Source: Pseudomonas mosselii
GTDB lineage: Bacteria > Pseudomonadota > Gammaproteobacteria > Pseudomonadales > Pseudomonadaceae
Length of the DNA stretch: 64,000 nt
Direction of reading: 5' to 3'
NCBI RefSeq assembly: GCF_019823065.1
Contig: NZ_CP081966.1
Location: forward strand, 4,619,501-4,683,500
Position numbers and translations under genes: made by a program. The notes under the pieces were generated by a model. The model was not told the origin of the DNA, did not search any database, and saw only the letters and a list, made by a program, of their open reading frames with translations. This document shows positions 10,212 to 19,339 of this stretch, one piece after another; positions within the stretch are counted from its first letter, which is position 1, and every line of letters begins with the position of its first letter.

Positions 10212-11498
10212 TTAGCGCGCCTGGAGCGCTTTGCCGCGGGTTTCCGGCAGGCTCAGGGCCGCCAGAATCACCACACCGTAGGACACCGCGGCGAAGGCGC
10301 CAATCCCCAGGCCCAACGGCACTTTCTCGCCAAGCAGGCCGATCAGCAACGGGAACATCGCCGCGACCACCTTGCCGATGTTGTAGCAGAAGCCCTGCCC
10401 CGATCCGCGTATCCGGGTCGGGAACAGTTCGGTGAGGAACGAACCCATGCCACTGAAGATGCCCGAGGCGAAGAAGCCCAGGGGGAAGCCCAGCCACAGC
10501 ATCACGCCGTCGCTGACCGGCATCTGCGTGTAGAGCAGGACGATGACGAACGAGCCCACGGCGAACAGGATGAAGTTCTTCCTGCGCCCCAGCAGGTCGC
10601 ACAGGTAGGCGCTGACCACGTAGCCGATGTAGGAGCCGACGATGACCATCGCCAGGTAGCCGCCGGTGCCCAGCACGCTCAGGCCGCGCTCGTTCTTGAG
10701 GAAGGTCGGCAGCCACGAGGTGATGGCGTAGTAGCCGCCCAGGGCGCCGGTGGTCAGCAGCGAAGCGCGGATCGTGGTCCAGAGCATGCCGGGGGCGAAG
10801 ATCTCGTAGAACTGCGCAGGCGCCTCGGCCTGTTCCACGGCCTTGGCCTGACGGTAGATCTCCGGGTCCTTGACCAGGCGCCGGACGAAAATCACGAAGA
10901 TCGCCGGCAGCAGGCCCAGCAGGAACAGCGCGCGCCAGGCCTGCTCGGCCGGCAGCCAGGAGAACAACAGGGCATAGAGGATCGCCGTCAGGCCCCAGCC
11001 GATGGCCCAGCCCGATTGCACCATGCCCACCGCCTTGCCGCGGTCCTGGGCACGGATCACCTCGCCGATCAACACCGCGCCGGCGGTCCATTCGCCGCCG
11101 AAGCCGAAGCCCATCAGGGTGCGGGCGATCAGCAGTTGTTCGTAGCTCTGGGCGAAGCCGCAGAGGAAGGTGAAAAAGGCGAACCACAATACCGTCAGTT
11201 GCAAGGTGCGCACCCGCCCGATGCGGTCGGACAGAATGCCGGCGATCCAGCCGCCCAGGGCCGAGGCGATCAAGGTGCTGGTGTGGATCAACCCGGCCTC
11301 GGCGGTGCTGATGCCCCACACCAAGATCAGGGTGGGGATGACGAAACTCAGCATCTGGGTGTCCATGCCGTCCAGGCCGTAGCCGATCTTGCAGCTCCAG
11401 AAGGTGCGTCGTTGCTGGGAGTCGATGTCGCGGTACCAGGCGAAGGGGCCGCTCGAGGTTCGGGCGGGGGCCTGCTGCTGCACGCCGGTCGGGTTCAT
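10212..11498 (-). CDS. MFS transporter, metabolite:proton symporter type
   Basis: 428-residue major facilitator with about twelve membrane segments and the family loop motif [10 protein letters not shown] between segments 2 and 3. It resembles the sialate/aromatic-acid:H+ symporter branch. It is first in the operon with pxpABC (gap under 40 bases), so 5-oxoproline or a related pyrrolidone carboxylate is a plausible substrate; this is inferred from context only. Start chosen at MNPTGVQQQ because a GAGG site precedes it; the upstream frame extension has none. Confidence 0.88.
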   Translation of the reverse strand: MNPTGVQQQAPARTSSGPFAWYRDIDSQQRRTFWSCKIGYGLDGMDTQMLSFVIPTLILVWGISTAEAGLIHTSTLIASALGGWIAGILSDRIGRVRTLQLTVLWFAFFTFLCGFAQSYEQLLIARTLMGFGFGGEWTAGAVLIGEVIRAQDRGKAVGMVQSGWAIGWGLTAILYALLFSWLPAEQAWRALFLLGLLPAIFVIFVRRLVKDPEIYRQAKAVEQAEAPAQFYEIFAPGMLWTTIRASLLTTGALGGYYAITSWLPTFLKNERGLSVLGTGGYLAMVIVGSYIGYVVSAYLCDLLGRRKNFILFAVGSFVIVLLYTQMPVSDGVMLWLGFPLGFFASGIFSGMGSFLTELFPTRIRGSGQGFCYNIGKVVAAMFPLLIGLLGEKVPLGLGIGAFAAVSYGVVILAALSLPETRGKALQAR

Positions 11499-11627
11499 GG
11501 TTGCCTCGGCTTGTTGGTATTGTTCTATGGGCGACGTCGGGCGTCGCGGCCTGGGCTTCATGTTCAGAGGCCGCGCCGCCTGCGTCCAACGAGAAAAACC
11601 TCCGGTCTGGAACAAGAAAAACTGATC

Positions 11628-12539
11628 ATGAACCTCCGTTTCCTCGAAACCTTCGTCTGGGTCGCCCGGCTCAGGAGCTTCCGCCTCACCGCCGAGAAGC
11701 TGTTCACCACCCAGGCCTCGGTGTCCAGCCGCATCGCCGCGCTGGAGGCCGACCTGGGCGTGAAACTGCTGCTGCGCGACTCCCGCGGGGTCAGCCTGAC
11801 GCCGGAAGGCGCCAAGGTGCTGGAGTACGCCGAGCGCATGCTCGACACCGCCAAGGCCATGAAGCAGTCACTGGACAGCGACCGGGCCAAGACCGGACGC
11901 ATCCGCCTGGGGGTGATGGACACGGTCATCCACACCTGGATGAGCGCCCTGGTGGCGGAGCTGGGCGAGCGCTACCCGCAGGTGGAGATCGAGCTGGTGG
12001 CCGATACCGCGCTGAACCTGCGCGAGCAGCTGCAGAAGGGTTTTCTCGACGTGATCCTGCAGACCGACCTGCTGCGCGAGCAGTCGATCCGCAGCCACGA
12101 CCTGGCGCGCTACCCGATGGGCTGGATCGTCGCCGCAGGCTCCCCGCACCACCGCACCTACGCCTCGCTGGCGGAACTGGCCCGCGAGCGCATCGTCACC
12201 TTCTCGAAGAACTCGCGACCGCACCAGGAGGTGCTCGGCCTGTTGCAGGCCGCCGGGGCCGAGACGCCGCGCCTGAACTGCGTGAACTCGGTGGCGGCCA
12301 TCACCCGCCTGCTGCGCGACGGCTTCGGCATCGGCGCACTGCCGCCGGCGCTGGTGGATGGCGAACTGAGCCGCGGCGAGCTGGTGTTGCTGGAGGGCTT
12401 GCAGCCACCGCCGAGCCTGGAGCTGGTGGTGGCCTGGCAGACCGGCGTGGCGCTGGTGGACGAGGTGGTCGGCGTGTGCCGGCAGGTGCTGGAGCGCTAT
12501 GCGCGGGATGTGGGCGGGCAGCGGATCGTGCTGGTCTGA
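11628..12539 (+). CDS. LysR-family transcriptional regulator
   Basis: 303-residue LysR regulator: N-terminal winged helix-turn-helix (residues ~2-60, with FTTQASVSSRIAALEADLG) and a C-terminal periplasmic-binding-like effector domain. It is divergent from the MFS-pxpABC operon across a 129-base gap, the usual layout for a LysR protein controlling its neighbour, so it probably responds to 5-oxoproline or a derived metabolite. Effector identity is inference. Confidence 0.9.
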   Translation: MNLRFLETFVWVARLRSFRLTAEKLFTTQASVSSRIAALEADLGVKLLLRDSRGVSLTPEGAKVLEYAERMLDTAKAMKQSLDSDRAKTGRIRLGVMDTVIHTWMSALVAELGERYPQVEIELVADTALNLREQLQKGFLDVILQTDLLREQSIRSHDLARYPMGWIVAAGSPHHRTYASLAELARERIVTFSKNSRPHQEVLGLLQAAGAETPRLNCVNSVAAITRLLRDGFGIGALPPALVDGELSRGELVLLEGLQPPPSLELVVAWQTGVALVDEVVGVCRQVLERYARDVGGQRIVLV

Positions 12540-12560
12540 GCTGCCGCAGGGCCGGAAAAG

Positions 12561-13082
12561 CTAGCGCCAGCTTTCCTTCACCGCCTTGCGCCGTCCACCA
12601 AGAATCACCCAGCCAATCACCAACAACAGGCTCTCGACCACAAACGCCAGCACGAACCCGCTGCCGATCCCCCAGCCGATCGCCTCGGGCACCAGCAGGA
12701 TCTGATAGCTGTAGCCCTTGAGCGTCTCCTCGCGCAGTGCCGGCTCCGGCTGCACCAGCACATGCCAGGTGCGGCTCACCCACGAGCCCTGCAGGGCTTG
12801 CCATTCATGCTCGAGCAACTGGTTGCGGATCAGCAGGCTCTCGATGCTGTTGGCATCGCTGTTGAACACCGGATCGTCGCTGCCCCGGTAATGCCGCACC
12901 AGCGCCTGCAGGTCACCGTTGAAGAAGCGCTGCGCGGTCTGGCGGAAGCCGTCGAGCGCCTGGCGCGATTCGAGCAGGTGCGCCTCGACGCGCTGGCTGT
13001 AGTCCTTGACCAACCCCGGCACCTGGAGACCGGCCAGCAGGCCGAAGGTGAACAACAGCAAACGCAGGTAACTTCTGAACAT
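12561..13082 (-). CDS. DUF2937 membrane protein
   Basis: 173-residue protein with one hydrophobic segment at the N-terminus (~6-22), a polar helical middle probably in the periplasm, and a second membrane segment at ~135-160 followed by a basic tail (RRKAVKESW). This architecture is that of DUF2937. Function unknown. It ends 21 bases past the convergent LysR gene and lies directly downstream of the glutamine amidotransferase gene on the same strand. Confidence 0.75.
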   Translation of the reverse strand: MFRSYLRLLLFTFGLLAGLQVPGLVKDYSQRVEAHLLESRQALDGFRQTAQRFFNGDLQALVRHYRGSDDPVFNSDANSIESLLIRNQLLEHEWQALQGSWVSRTWHVLVQPEPALREETLKGYSYQILLVPEAIGWGIGSGFVLAFVVESLLLVIGWVILGGRRKAVKESWR

Positions 13083-13091
13083 GCAGCTTCC

Positions 13092-13865
13092 TTAACTCTG
13101 GCCGTGGGCAATGCACTCGCCATGCCGCCACAAGCCCCACTCACCCGGCCCGTAGCGGTTCCAGGTCTCATTCTCGGTCAGCGGCTCGGTGGCGATCACC
13201 GTGACCACGTCGTTGGGGGTGGTTTGCGTGTGGAAATCGACGATCAGGTCGACATCCTTCAGCCGCGCCGCGCCGAACGGTGCGCGGCGGGTGATGTGCA
13301 CCAGTTTGGTCGAGCAGAAGCAGAACAGCCAGTCGCCGTCGCTGAGCAGGCAGTTGAACACGCCTTGGCCACGGTACCCGGCGCAGGCTTCGACCAGCAC
13401 TGGCAGCAGTTGCTCGACCTCGACCGGCTCGGGGAAGGCTTCGCGCACGCGGTTGAGCAGGTCGCAGAAGGCCGCTTCGCTGTCGGTGTCGCCGATCGGC
13501 CGGTAGAACGTGCGCTGGCCGGTGAAATCGCCCAGCTGGCCGTTGTGCGCGAAGCACCAGTTGCGCCCCCACAGCTCACGCACGAATGGGTGGGTGTTGG
13601 ACAGGCAGACCTTGCCGACGTTGGCCTGGCGGATATGGCCGATGACCACTTCGCTCTTGATCGGGTAACGCTGCACCAGGTTGGCCACTTCCGACTCGCT
13701 GCTCGCCGCCGGATCCTGGAACAGGCGCAGGCCGCGCCCTTCATAGAAACCGATGCCCCAGCCATCGCGGTGCGGGCCGGTGCGCCCGCCGCGCTGCATC
13801 AGGCCGGTGAAGCTGAAGACGATGTCGGTGGGGACGTTGGCGCTCATGCCCAGCAGTTCGCACAT
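13092..13865 (-). CDS. class II glutamine amidotransferase (YafJ-like)
   Basis: 257-residue N-terminal-nucleophile amidohydrolase. It starts Met-Cys2-Glu-Leu-Leu, where Cys2 is the catalytic nucleophile exposed after Met removal, and carries the conserved [11 protein letters not shown] and [10 protein letters not shown] segments of type II glutaminases. No synthase domain is attached, as in YafJ, so the acceptor of the released ammonia is unknown. The gene lies between two small membrane-protein genes on the same strand. Confidence 0.88.
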   Translation of the reverse strand: MCELLGMSANVPTDIVFSFTGLMQRGGRTGPHRDGWGIGFYEGRGLRLFQDPAASSESEVANLVQRYPIKSEVVIGHIRQANVGKVCLSNTHPFVRELWGRNWCFAHNGQLGDFTGQRTFYRPIGDTDSEAAFCDLLNRVREAFPEPVEVEQLLPVLVEACAGYRGQGVFNCLLSDGDWLFCFCSTKLVHITRRAPFGAARLKDVDLIVDFHTQTTPNDVVTVIATEPLTENETWNRYGPGEWGLWRHGECIAHGQS

Positions 13866-13880
13866 GTTGCGGCTCCTGGC

Positions 13881-14390
13881 TTAAAGTCGGGGTTCGACGC
13901 GGCCCTGCCCGGGCCCGGAGCGGCGCACGGGGGCGGGGGGCGGATCGTCGCGGTAGCGGTCTTGACGGTTGGCGGCCAGGGACGCTTCGGCCACGACCTC
14001 GTCTTCTTCCTTGGCCTGGCGCTGGGCGGCGGCCTCACACTGGGCGCGGCGCTCGCGGGCACGCTTTTCCAGCGGCCAGCGGATCAGCACGAAGACGATG
14101 TACAGGGCAAAGGCGAGCATGCCGTACATGGCCAGGTCGGAGGCGGCGCGCCAGGCGTTGTTGCCGACCTTGAAGGCGACGTCCAGCGCGGTGATGGCAA
14201 TGGCCGGGGCGAAGCTTTCCTTGACCGGGTCGACGATGGTCGGCGAGAACAGCAATACGGCGATGATCACCCGCAGCGGCTCGCGCAACCAGCGCCACAT
14301 CCAGCCGGTCAGCTTGAAGCCCACCAGCAGGCAGCCCAGGGCGGCAACGGCGTACAGGCCCCAGGCGAGGGTATAGTCGTGTTCGGTCAT
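13881..14390 (-). CDS. hypothetical inner-membrane protein
   Basis: 169-residue protein with about three to four hydrophobic segments (~10-26, 38-55, 88-106) and a charged, Arg/Pro-rich C-terminal tail (~110-169) likely in the cytoplasm. I do not recognise a functional family. It is 15 bases upstream of the glutamine amidotransferase gene on the same strand, so they probably share a transcript. Confidence 0.75.
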   Translation of the reverse strand: MTEHDYTLAWGLYAVAALGCLLVGFKLTGWMWRWLREPLRVIIAVLLFSPTIVDPVKESFAPAIAITALDVAFKVGNNAWRAASDLAMYGMLAFALYIVFVLIRWPLEKRARERRAQCEAAAQRQAKEEDEVVAEASLAANRQDRYRDDPPPAPVRRSGPGQGRVEPRL

Positions 14391-14484
14391 GGTGTGGGTG
14401 CAAGCCAGGCAAAGAGATGCCTATGATAAACACTTTTCCCGGCGCAGGCTGCCCCCGCCCCGCAAGGGACCTGCAGCGGCCCTT

Positions 14485-14547
14485 CGCGGGGCAAGCCCGC
14501 TCCCACGTCCAGACCTCGATCAGGCGTGGGAGCGGGCTTGCCCCGCG
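14485..14547. repeat. paired REP palindrome
   Basis: Perfect 23-base inverted arms at 14485-14507 and 14525-14547 (core GGGGCAAGCCCGCTCCCAC) separated by 17 bases. It lies between the divergent membrane-protein gene and the oligopeptidase gene, within the leader of the latter. Confidence 0.9.
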
Positions 14548-14575
14548 ATGGGGTCCACAATCGATGAGATCACCC

Positions 14576-16618
14576 ATGCCCCTACCCCTTCCCGCCCCGA
14601 TCGCCCATCAAGCCGAAGGCCAAGACCCCTACGCCTGGCTGCAGCAGCGCGACACCCCCGAGGTCCTGGCCTACCTGGAAGCGGAAAACGCCTACCAGCA
14701 AGCCGTCCTCGCCGACCAGGCGCCGCTGCGTGAACAGCTGTTCGAAGAGATCAAGGGCCGCATCCTCGAGACCGACCTGTCGCTGCCCTCGCCCTGGGGC
14801 CCGTACCTCTACTACACCCGTACCACCGCGGGCGACGAATACCCGCGCCATTACCGCTGCCCGCGCCCGGCCGACGACAGCAACACCGTCGATGAAAACC
14901 GCGAGGAGCTGCTGCTCGATCCCAACGCCCTGGCCAATGGCGGCTTTCTTTCCCTCGGCGCCTTCAGCGTCAGCCCCGACCACCGCCTGCTGGCCTACAG
15001 CCTGGACACCAGCGGCGACGAGATCTACACCCTGTACGTCAAGGACCTGGCCAACGGCGCGCTGACCGCCCTGCCCTTCGACGACTGCGACGGCAGCATG
15101 ACCTGGGCCAACGACAGCCAGACGTTGTTCTTCGCCGAACTGGACGACACCCACCGCCCCTGGCGCCTGCGCCGCCACACCCTGGGCGAGACCGACGCCG
15201 CCACGGTCTTCGAGGAGCCCGACGGGCGCTTCTTCCTGCACTGCTACCGCGCCAGCTCCGAGCGCCAACTGGTGCTGCTGCTCAACAGCAAGACCACCAG
15301 CGAGGCCTGGGTGCTCGATGCCGCCACGCCACAGGCTGATTACACCTGCCTGACGCCGCGGGTCGAAGGCCATGAGTACTTCCCCGACCACGGCCAGCTC
15401 GACGGTCAGTGGCGCTGGTTCGTGCGCAGCAACCAGGACGGCATCAACTTCGCCCTGTTCCACGCGCCGGCCGACAGCGTGCCGACCCGCGCGCAGTGGC
15501 AGGTGCTGGTGCCGCACCGTGACGACGTCATGCTCGAAGGGCTCAGCCTCAATGCCACGGCGTTGTCCCTGAGCCTGCGCGAAGGCGGCCTGCCGATCAT
15601 CGAAGTGCACCCGCAAGGCCTGCCGGCTTACCGCGTCGAGCTGCCGGACGCCGCCTACAGCCTCTACGTGCAGGACAGCCTGGAATTCGCCAGCACACGC
15701 ATCCGCCTGCGCTATGAAGCCCTCAACCGCCCGGCCCAGGTGCGCCAGCTGGACCTGGCCACGGGCGCCCAGCAGGTGCTCAAGCAGACTCCGGTGCTCG
15801 GCGCCTTCGACGCCGACGACTACATCAGCCAGCGTCTGTGGACGGTGGCCAAGGACGGCACTCGGGTACCGATCAGCCTGGTGCGCCGTCGCGCTGACGA
15901 AGGCAAGACGGTGCCGCTCTATCTCTACGGCTACGGCGCCTACGGCGAGAGCCTCGACCCGTGGTTCTCCCATGCCCGCCTGAGCCTGCTGGAGCGCGGC
16001 GTGGCCTTCGCCATCGCCCATGTACGCGGCGGCGGCGAGCTGGGCGAGGCCTGGTACCGGGCCGGCAAGCAGGAGCACAAGCACAACAGCTTCGACGACT
16101 TCATCGCTTGCGCCGAGCACCTGATCGCCGAAGGCGTGACCACCCGCGAACGCCTGGCGATCAGCGGTGGCAGTGCCGGTGGTCTGCTCATGGGCGCGGT
16201 GCTCAACCTGCGCCCCGAGCTATTCCGTTGCGCCATCGCCGAAGTGCCGTTCGTCGATGTGCTCAACACCATGCTAGACCCCGAGCTGCCGCTGACCGTC
16301 ACCGAGTACGACGAATGGGGCAACCCCGAGGAGCCCGAGGTGTACGAGCGGATCAAGGCCTACGCGCCCTACGAGAACGTCAAGGCGCAGGCCTACCCGG
16401 CGCTGCTGGTGGTCGCCGGCTACAACGACAGCCGCGTGCAGTACTGGGAGGCGGCCAAGTGGGTGGCGCGCCTGCGCACGCGCAAGACCGACGACAACCT
16501 GCTGCTGCTCAAGACCGAGATGGGCGCGGGCCACGGCGGCATGAGCGGGCGCTACCAGGGGCTGCGCGATGTGGCGCTGGAGTATGCGTTCGTCTTCAAT
16601 GAACTGGGCGTGGCGTAA
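14576..16618 (+). CDS. oligopeptidase B-like S9 peptidase
   Basis: Prolyl-oligopeptidase-family serine peptidase of 680 residues: an N-terminal seven-bladed beta-propeller that restricts access to peptides, then an alpha/beta-hydrolase domain. Catalytic triad readable as Ser533 (SGGSAGG), Asp618 (YNDSRV) and His653 (GAGHGG), matching oligopeptidase B spacing. It likely cleaves short peptides after Arg/Lys in the cytoplasm. Start taken at MPLPLPAP; an ATG 12 bases upstream is also possible. The long open extension upstream lies in REP DNA. Confidence 0.9.
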   Translation: MPLPLPAPIAHQAEGQDPYAWLQQRDTPEVLAYLEAENAYQQAVLADQAPLREQLFEEIKGRILETDLSLPSPWGPYLYYTRTTAGDEYPRHYRCPRPADDSNTVDENREELLLDPNALANGGFLSLGAFSVSPDHRLLAYSLDTSGDEIYTLYVKDLANGALTALPFDDCDGSMTWANDSQTLFFAELDDTHRPWRLRRHTLGETDAATVFEEPDGRFFLHCYRASSERQLVLLLNSKTTSEAWVLDAATPQADYTCLTPRVEGHEYFPDHGQLDGQWRWFVRSNQDGINFALFHAPADSVPTRAQWQVLVPHRDDVMLEGLSLNATALSLSLREGGLPIIEVHPQGLPAYRVELPDAAYSLYVQDSLEFASTRIRLRYEALNRPAQVRQLDLATGAQQVLKQTPVLGAFDADDYISQRLWTVAKDGTRVPISLVRRRADEGKTVPLYLYGYGAYGESLDPWFSHARLSLLERGVAFAIAHVRGGGELGEAWYRAGKQEHKHNSFDDFIACAEHLIAEGVTTRERLAISGGSAGGLLMGAVLNLRPELFRCAIAEVPFVDVLNTMLDPELPLTVTEYDEWGNPEEPEVYERIKAYAPYENVKAQAYPALLVVAGYNDSRVQYWEAAKWVARLRTRKTDDNLLLLKTEMGAGHGGMSGRYQGLRDVALEYAFVFNELGVA

Positions 16619-16651
16619 AACGCGATTTTCGTTGTCATAGCGTCAAGCTGA

Positions 16652-16740
16652 CGTGGGAGCGGGCTTGCCCCGCGATGAGGACAGACCAGGCAGCGTCATC
16701 GCCTGGTCGAACCTGATCGCGGGTCAAGCCCGCTCCCACG
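16652..16740. repeat. paired REP palindrome
   Basis: Inverted arms at 16652-16674 and 16718-16740 (GTGGGAGCGGGCTTGCCCC and its near complement) with a 43-base spacer, located after the oligopeptidase gene. Confidence 0.85.
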
Positions 16741-16801
16741 ATGCCTCACTACTTACCCAGCAGTTTGTGGCGCTTTCCAGACATTCGAAGAAGAACAACA
16801 C

Positions 16802-17275
16802 ATGCCCGACACCCAGCACCTGAACGCCGAAATCCGCGACATGCTCATGGACTGCGGCCTGTTCGACACCCTGCAGCCCGGTGACTTCCTCGCCGCCGCC
16901 GGCTACTTCAGCCTCGCCGCCGTGGCCCAGGGCCAGACCCTGTTCAGCGAAGGCGACGCCGGCACCTTCATGTGCATCCTCCATCGCGGCGTGGTCTCGG
17001 TGCGCAAGACCGACGGCAACGGCGCCCAGGTGGAGATCGCCACCCTGCGCAAGGGCCGGGCCTTCGGCGAGATGGCCGTGCTCGACGGCGAACGCCGCTC
17101 GGCCACCTGCGTGGCCGCCAGCGACTGCCAGCTGCTGACCCTGGGCAAGGACGCGCTGGAAAAGATGCTCAACGAAGCGCCGCGCATCGCCGCACGGATC
17201 ATCCGCGCCCTCGCCGTGGCCTTGTCAAAACGCCTGCGCATGCAGGATGGCCAGCGCCTGGCGCAGCAAGTCTAG
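16802..17275 (+). CDS. cyclic nucleotide-binding domain protein (stand-alone)
   Basis: 157-residue protein consisting almost wholly of a cNMP-binding fold of the CRP/FNR type (LFSEGDAGTFMCILHRGVVSV, then GRAFGEMAVLDGERRSATCVA, the phosphate-binding cassette). There is no C-terminal helix-turn-helix, so it is not a DNA-binding CRP protein; it may sense a cyclic nucleotide and act through protein contacts. The final ~30 residues are helical. Its stop overlaps the stop of the convergent small gene by four bases. Confidence 0.85.
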   Translation: MPDTQHLNAEIRDMLMDCGLFDTLQPGDFLAAAGYFSLAAVAQGQTLFSEGDAGTFMCILHRGVVSVRKTDGNGAQVEIATLRKGRAFGEMAVLDGERRSATCVAASDCQLLTLGKDALEKMLNEAPRIAARIIRALAVALSKRLRMQDGQRLAQQV

Positions 17276-17547
17276 CGGCCCTTGTCAGGCGGTTTCGGCG
17301 GGTCCTGGCTCAGCCCGGGCAACGGCTGGTCCTTGGGTGGCCCCGGCAGCGGCATTGGCGGCAACAGCGGCGCGCCCGGCCGGTTGGCACCGGCCTTGGG
17401 CGGCGTGCTCGGGGTGATCTGCGGGTAAGGGGTCGGCGTCGCGGTCCCGGGCGCCCCGGGAACCGTCGTGAGCGGCCGTTGCTGGCCCGCGGCGTCGGCC
17501 GTGGATACAGCGCCAAGCAACAACGCGGCGAGGATCGCATGCAACAT
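17272..17547 (-). CDS. small secreted proline-rich protein
   Basis: 91-residue protein with a clear signal peptide (MLHAILAALLLGAVSTADA, cleavage near residue 20) and a mature part that is about one third proline (TPTPYPQITPSTPP, PLLPPMPLPGPP). The remaining open frame upstream is non-coding by codon character. No family recognised; a periplasmic or envelope location is likely. Convergent with the cNMP-domain gene. Confidence 0.6.
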   Translation of the reverse strand: MLHAILAALLLGAVSTADAAGQQRPLTTVPGAPGTATPTPYPQITPSTPPKAGANRPGAPLLPPMPLPGPPKDQPLPGLSQDPPKPPDKGR

Positions 17548-17679
17548 CGGCAGCCTCCTGTCAGAAACCTCCCTACAGGCTACGCCCAATGGCGCGATTT
17601 TGCCTGTCCGCCCGGCCCACAGGCGCGCTAGACTCAACGGCATAACCGTCATTGCCCTGATCAGAAAAAAGGTAACACC

Positions 17680-18045
17680 ATGAGCTCCACCTCCGACGCC
17701 ACCGCCCGTCTCGACCGCATCCTCGCCGACGCCAAGCGCGACAAGGAAATGGGCTACCGCGACAAGGCGCTGAAGATGTATCCCCACGTCTGCGGCCGTT
17801 GCACCCGCGAGTTCTCCGGCAAACGCCTGTCGGAACTGACCGTGCACCACCGCGACCATAACCACGACAACAACCCCCAGGACGGCTCCAACTGGGAGTT
17901 GCTGTGCCTGTACTGCCACGACAACGAGCACGCCCGCTACACCGACCAGCAGTATTTCAGCGAAGGTTCGCTGAGCACGCCGAAAGTCGCCGTGGCCACC
18001 CACAACCCGTTCGCCGGCCTGGCCGCGCTGATGAAGAAGGACTGA
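17680..18045 (+). CDS. HNH nuclease-family protein (YajD-like)
   Basis: 121-residue protein with the HNH fold: zinc-binding CGRCTREF, the catalytic LTVHHRDHNHDNN block, and LLCLYCHDNEH. Length and sequence are those of the YajD family, a widespread but poorly characterised HNH protein. It is expected to be a metal-dependent nuclease acting on DNA or RNA. Start at ATG 17680 is preceded by AAAAGGTAAC, a good ribosome-binding site. Confidence 0.88.
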   Translation: MSSTSDATARLDRILADAKRDKEMGYRDKALKMYPHVCGRCTREFSGKRLSELTVHHRDHNHDNNPQDGSNWELLCLYCHDNEHARYTDQQYFSEGSLSTPKVAVATHNPFAGLAALMKKD

Positions 18046-18081
18046 ACGTCGATTCGCGCCCCCGGCGTGCCGGCAAGCCCG

Positions 18082-18087
18082 TATAAT
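18082..18087 (+). promoter_or_regulatory. candidate -10 box for the RNA methyltransferase gene
   Basis: A perfect TATAAT lies 32 bases before GTG 18119. No good TTGACA-like -35 box stands 16-18 bases upstream, so the promoter call rests on the -10 hexamer and position only. Confidence 0.4.
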
Positions 18088-18118
18088 CGCGCTCTTTTTT
18101 TACGAAGGGCCCCGACAC

Positions 18119-18589
18119 GTGGCGAACAAACGGTACAGCTGCATCGGCCTGTTCAACCCCAAATCCGCGGAAAACGTAGGCTCGGTGATGCGCGCCGCGG
18201 GCTGCTATGGCGTCAACTCGGTGTTCTACACCGGCAAGCGTTATGAGCGCGCCCGCGACTTCGTCACCGATACCAAGCGCGTGCACTACGACATCCCGCT
18301 GATCGGCATCGACGACCTGCAGCGCATCATTCCCCTGGGCTGCACCCCGGTGGCCGTGGAGCTGGTGGAAGGCGCACGGCCATTGCCTGAGTACACCCAC
18401 CCGGACCGGGCGATCTACATCTTCGGGCCAGAGGATGGCTCGTTGAGCGAAGACGTGCGCGGCTGGTGCGAAGAGACGATCTACATCCCGACAGAAGGCT
18501 GCATGAACCTGGCGGCGACGGTGAATGTGGTGCTGTACGACCGCATGGCCAAAGGCTTGAACACCCGCTCGGGGCCGAAGTTCAAGTAG
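18119..18589 (+). CDS. SpoU/TrmH-family RNA 2'-O-methyltransferase
   Basis: 156-residue SPOUT methyltransferase with the three knot motifs: NVGSVMRAAGCYGV (motif 1), IYIFGPEDGSLSE (motif 2) and CMNLAATVNVVLYD (motif 3). It is the minimal catalytic form without an extra RNA-binding domain, like TrmL, but the exact tRNA or rRNA target cannot be assigned. Start codon is GTG; the preceding bases GAAGGGCCCC include a plausible ribosome-binding site. Confidence 0.88.
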   Translation: MANKRYSCIGLFNPKSAENVGSVMRAAGCYGVNSVFYTGKRYERARDFVTDTKRVHYDIPLIGIDDLQRIIPLGCTPVAVELVEGARPLPEYTHPDRAIYIFGPEDGSLSEDVRGWCEETIYIPTEGCMNLAATVNVVLYDRMAKGLNTRSGPKFK

Positions 18590-18925
18590 CCCTCACGCCT
18601 TGCGCCCCCCCAATCCGGCTCCCGTGCAAGCCTGGCGTCTACGCGGCGAAATAAACGCTACCGTAGGCCGTTGCTGTTGTGCTTTTGCTTCTGAGCGCGC
18701 GGTAGATCAGCCACGGCAGCCAAACCATGTCACGACTGAATACGCTGATCAAAAGTTTCATTACAACCAACATGCTCGCCAACGGCACCCACACCCAAGT
18801 GTTATAAACCCACCTTGCTCAGGATAGCCTCGAAGTTGGGCGGGGCAGCCACGCGGCAAATTACACTGAACGCTTGCACGCTGGTCAAAGTCTGCTGGAT
18901 ATCACCAACCTGAGGAGACCAGGCG
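18590..18925. other. intergenic, nothing recognised
   Basis: 336 bases with a somewhat higher AT content in 18660-18800. I see no gene with a supported start, no strong hairpin and no repeat element here. Confidence 0.5.
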
Positions 18926-19249
18926 ATGCACGATATCCATTGGACAACGGACGCACCGAAACATAATGTCCACGGCCTGGAGCGCGTCAGCTCCCTGGCT
19001 GGGGGCGCGTTGATGATCAGCAAGGGGCTGCGCCACGGTGGCCTGCTGGGGATGTTGCAGGTTGCCGTAGGCGGCTTGGCGCTGGCCCGTGGCGTGAGCG
19101 GGCATTGCTCGACCAAGGCATGGTGGTTGCGGCATCGCGCCGAGTACCTGCGCCTGCATCGCGACATAGAACGAGGCGCTGCCGAGCTCAAGGCGCTGAA
19201 GGCCAGCGCCGAGGCGGCAACCCGTACCGCGACGGTGACTGGCGGTTGA
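18926..19249 (+). CDS. DUF2892-like small membrane protein
   Basis: 107-residue protein with a polar N-terminus, two closely spaced hydrophobic segments (SLAGGALMISKGLRHGGLLG and LQVAVGGLALARGV), then a basic/helical tail. This resembles the YgaP-type/DUF2892 inner-membrane domain. Preceded by GAGGAG 10 bases before ATG, an unusually good ribosome-binding site. Function unknown. Confidence 0.7.
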   Translation: MHDIHWTTDAPKHNVHGLERVSSLAGGALMISKGLRHGGLLGMLQVAVGGLALARGVSGHCSTKAWWLRHRAEYLRLHRDIERGAAELKALKASAEAATRTATVTGG

Positions 19250-19253
19250 AAGC

Positions 19254-19328
19254 ATCGCGGGCAAGCCCGCTTCCACGAGCCCGCGTTCAAAATGATGTCC
19301 GGGGCCGTGGGAACGGGCTTGCCGCGAT
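19254..19328. repeat. paired REP palindrome
   Basis: Inverted arms 19254-19277 and 19306-19328 (ATCGCGGGCAAGCCCGCTTC and a near complement), between the convergent small membrane-protein gene and the M61-like gene. Confidence 0.85.
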
Positions 19329-19339
19329 AGATCCTGCGC

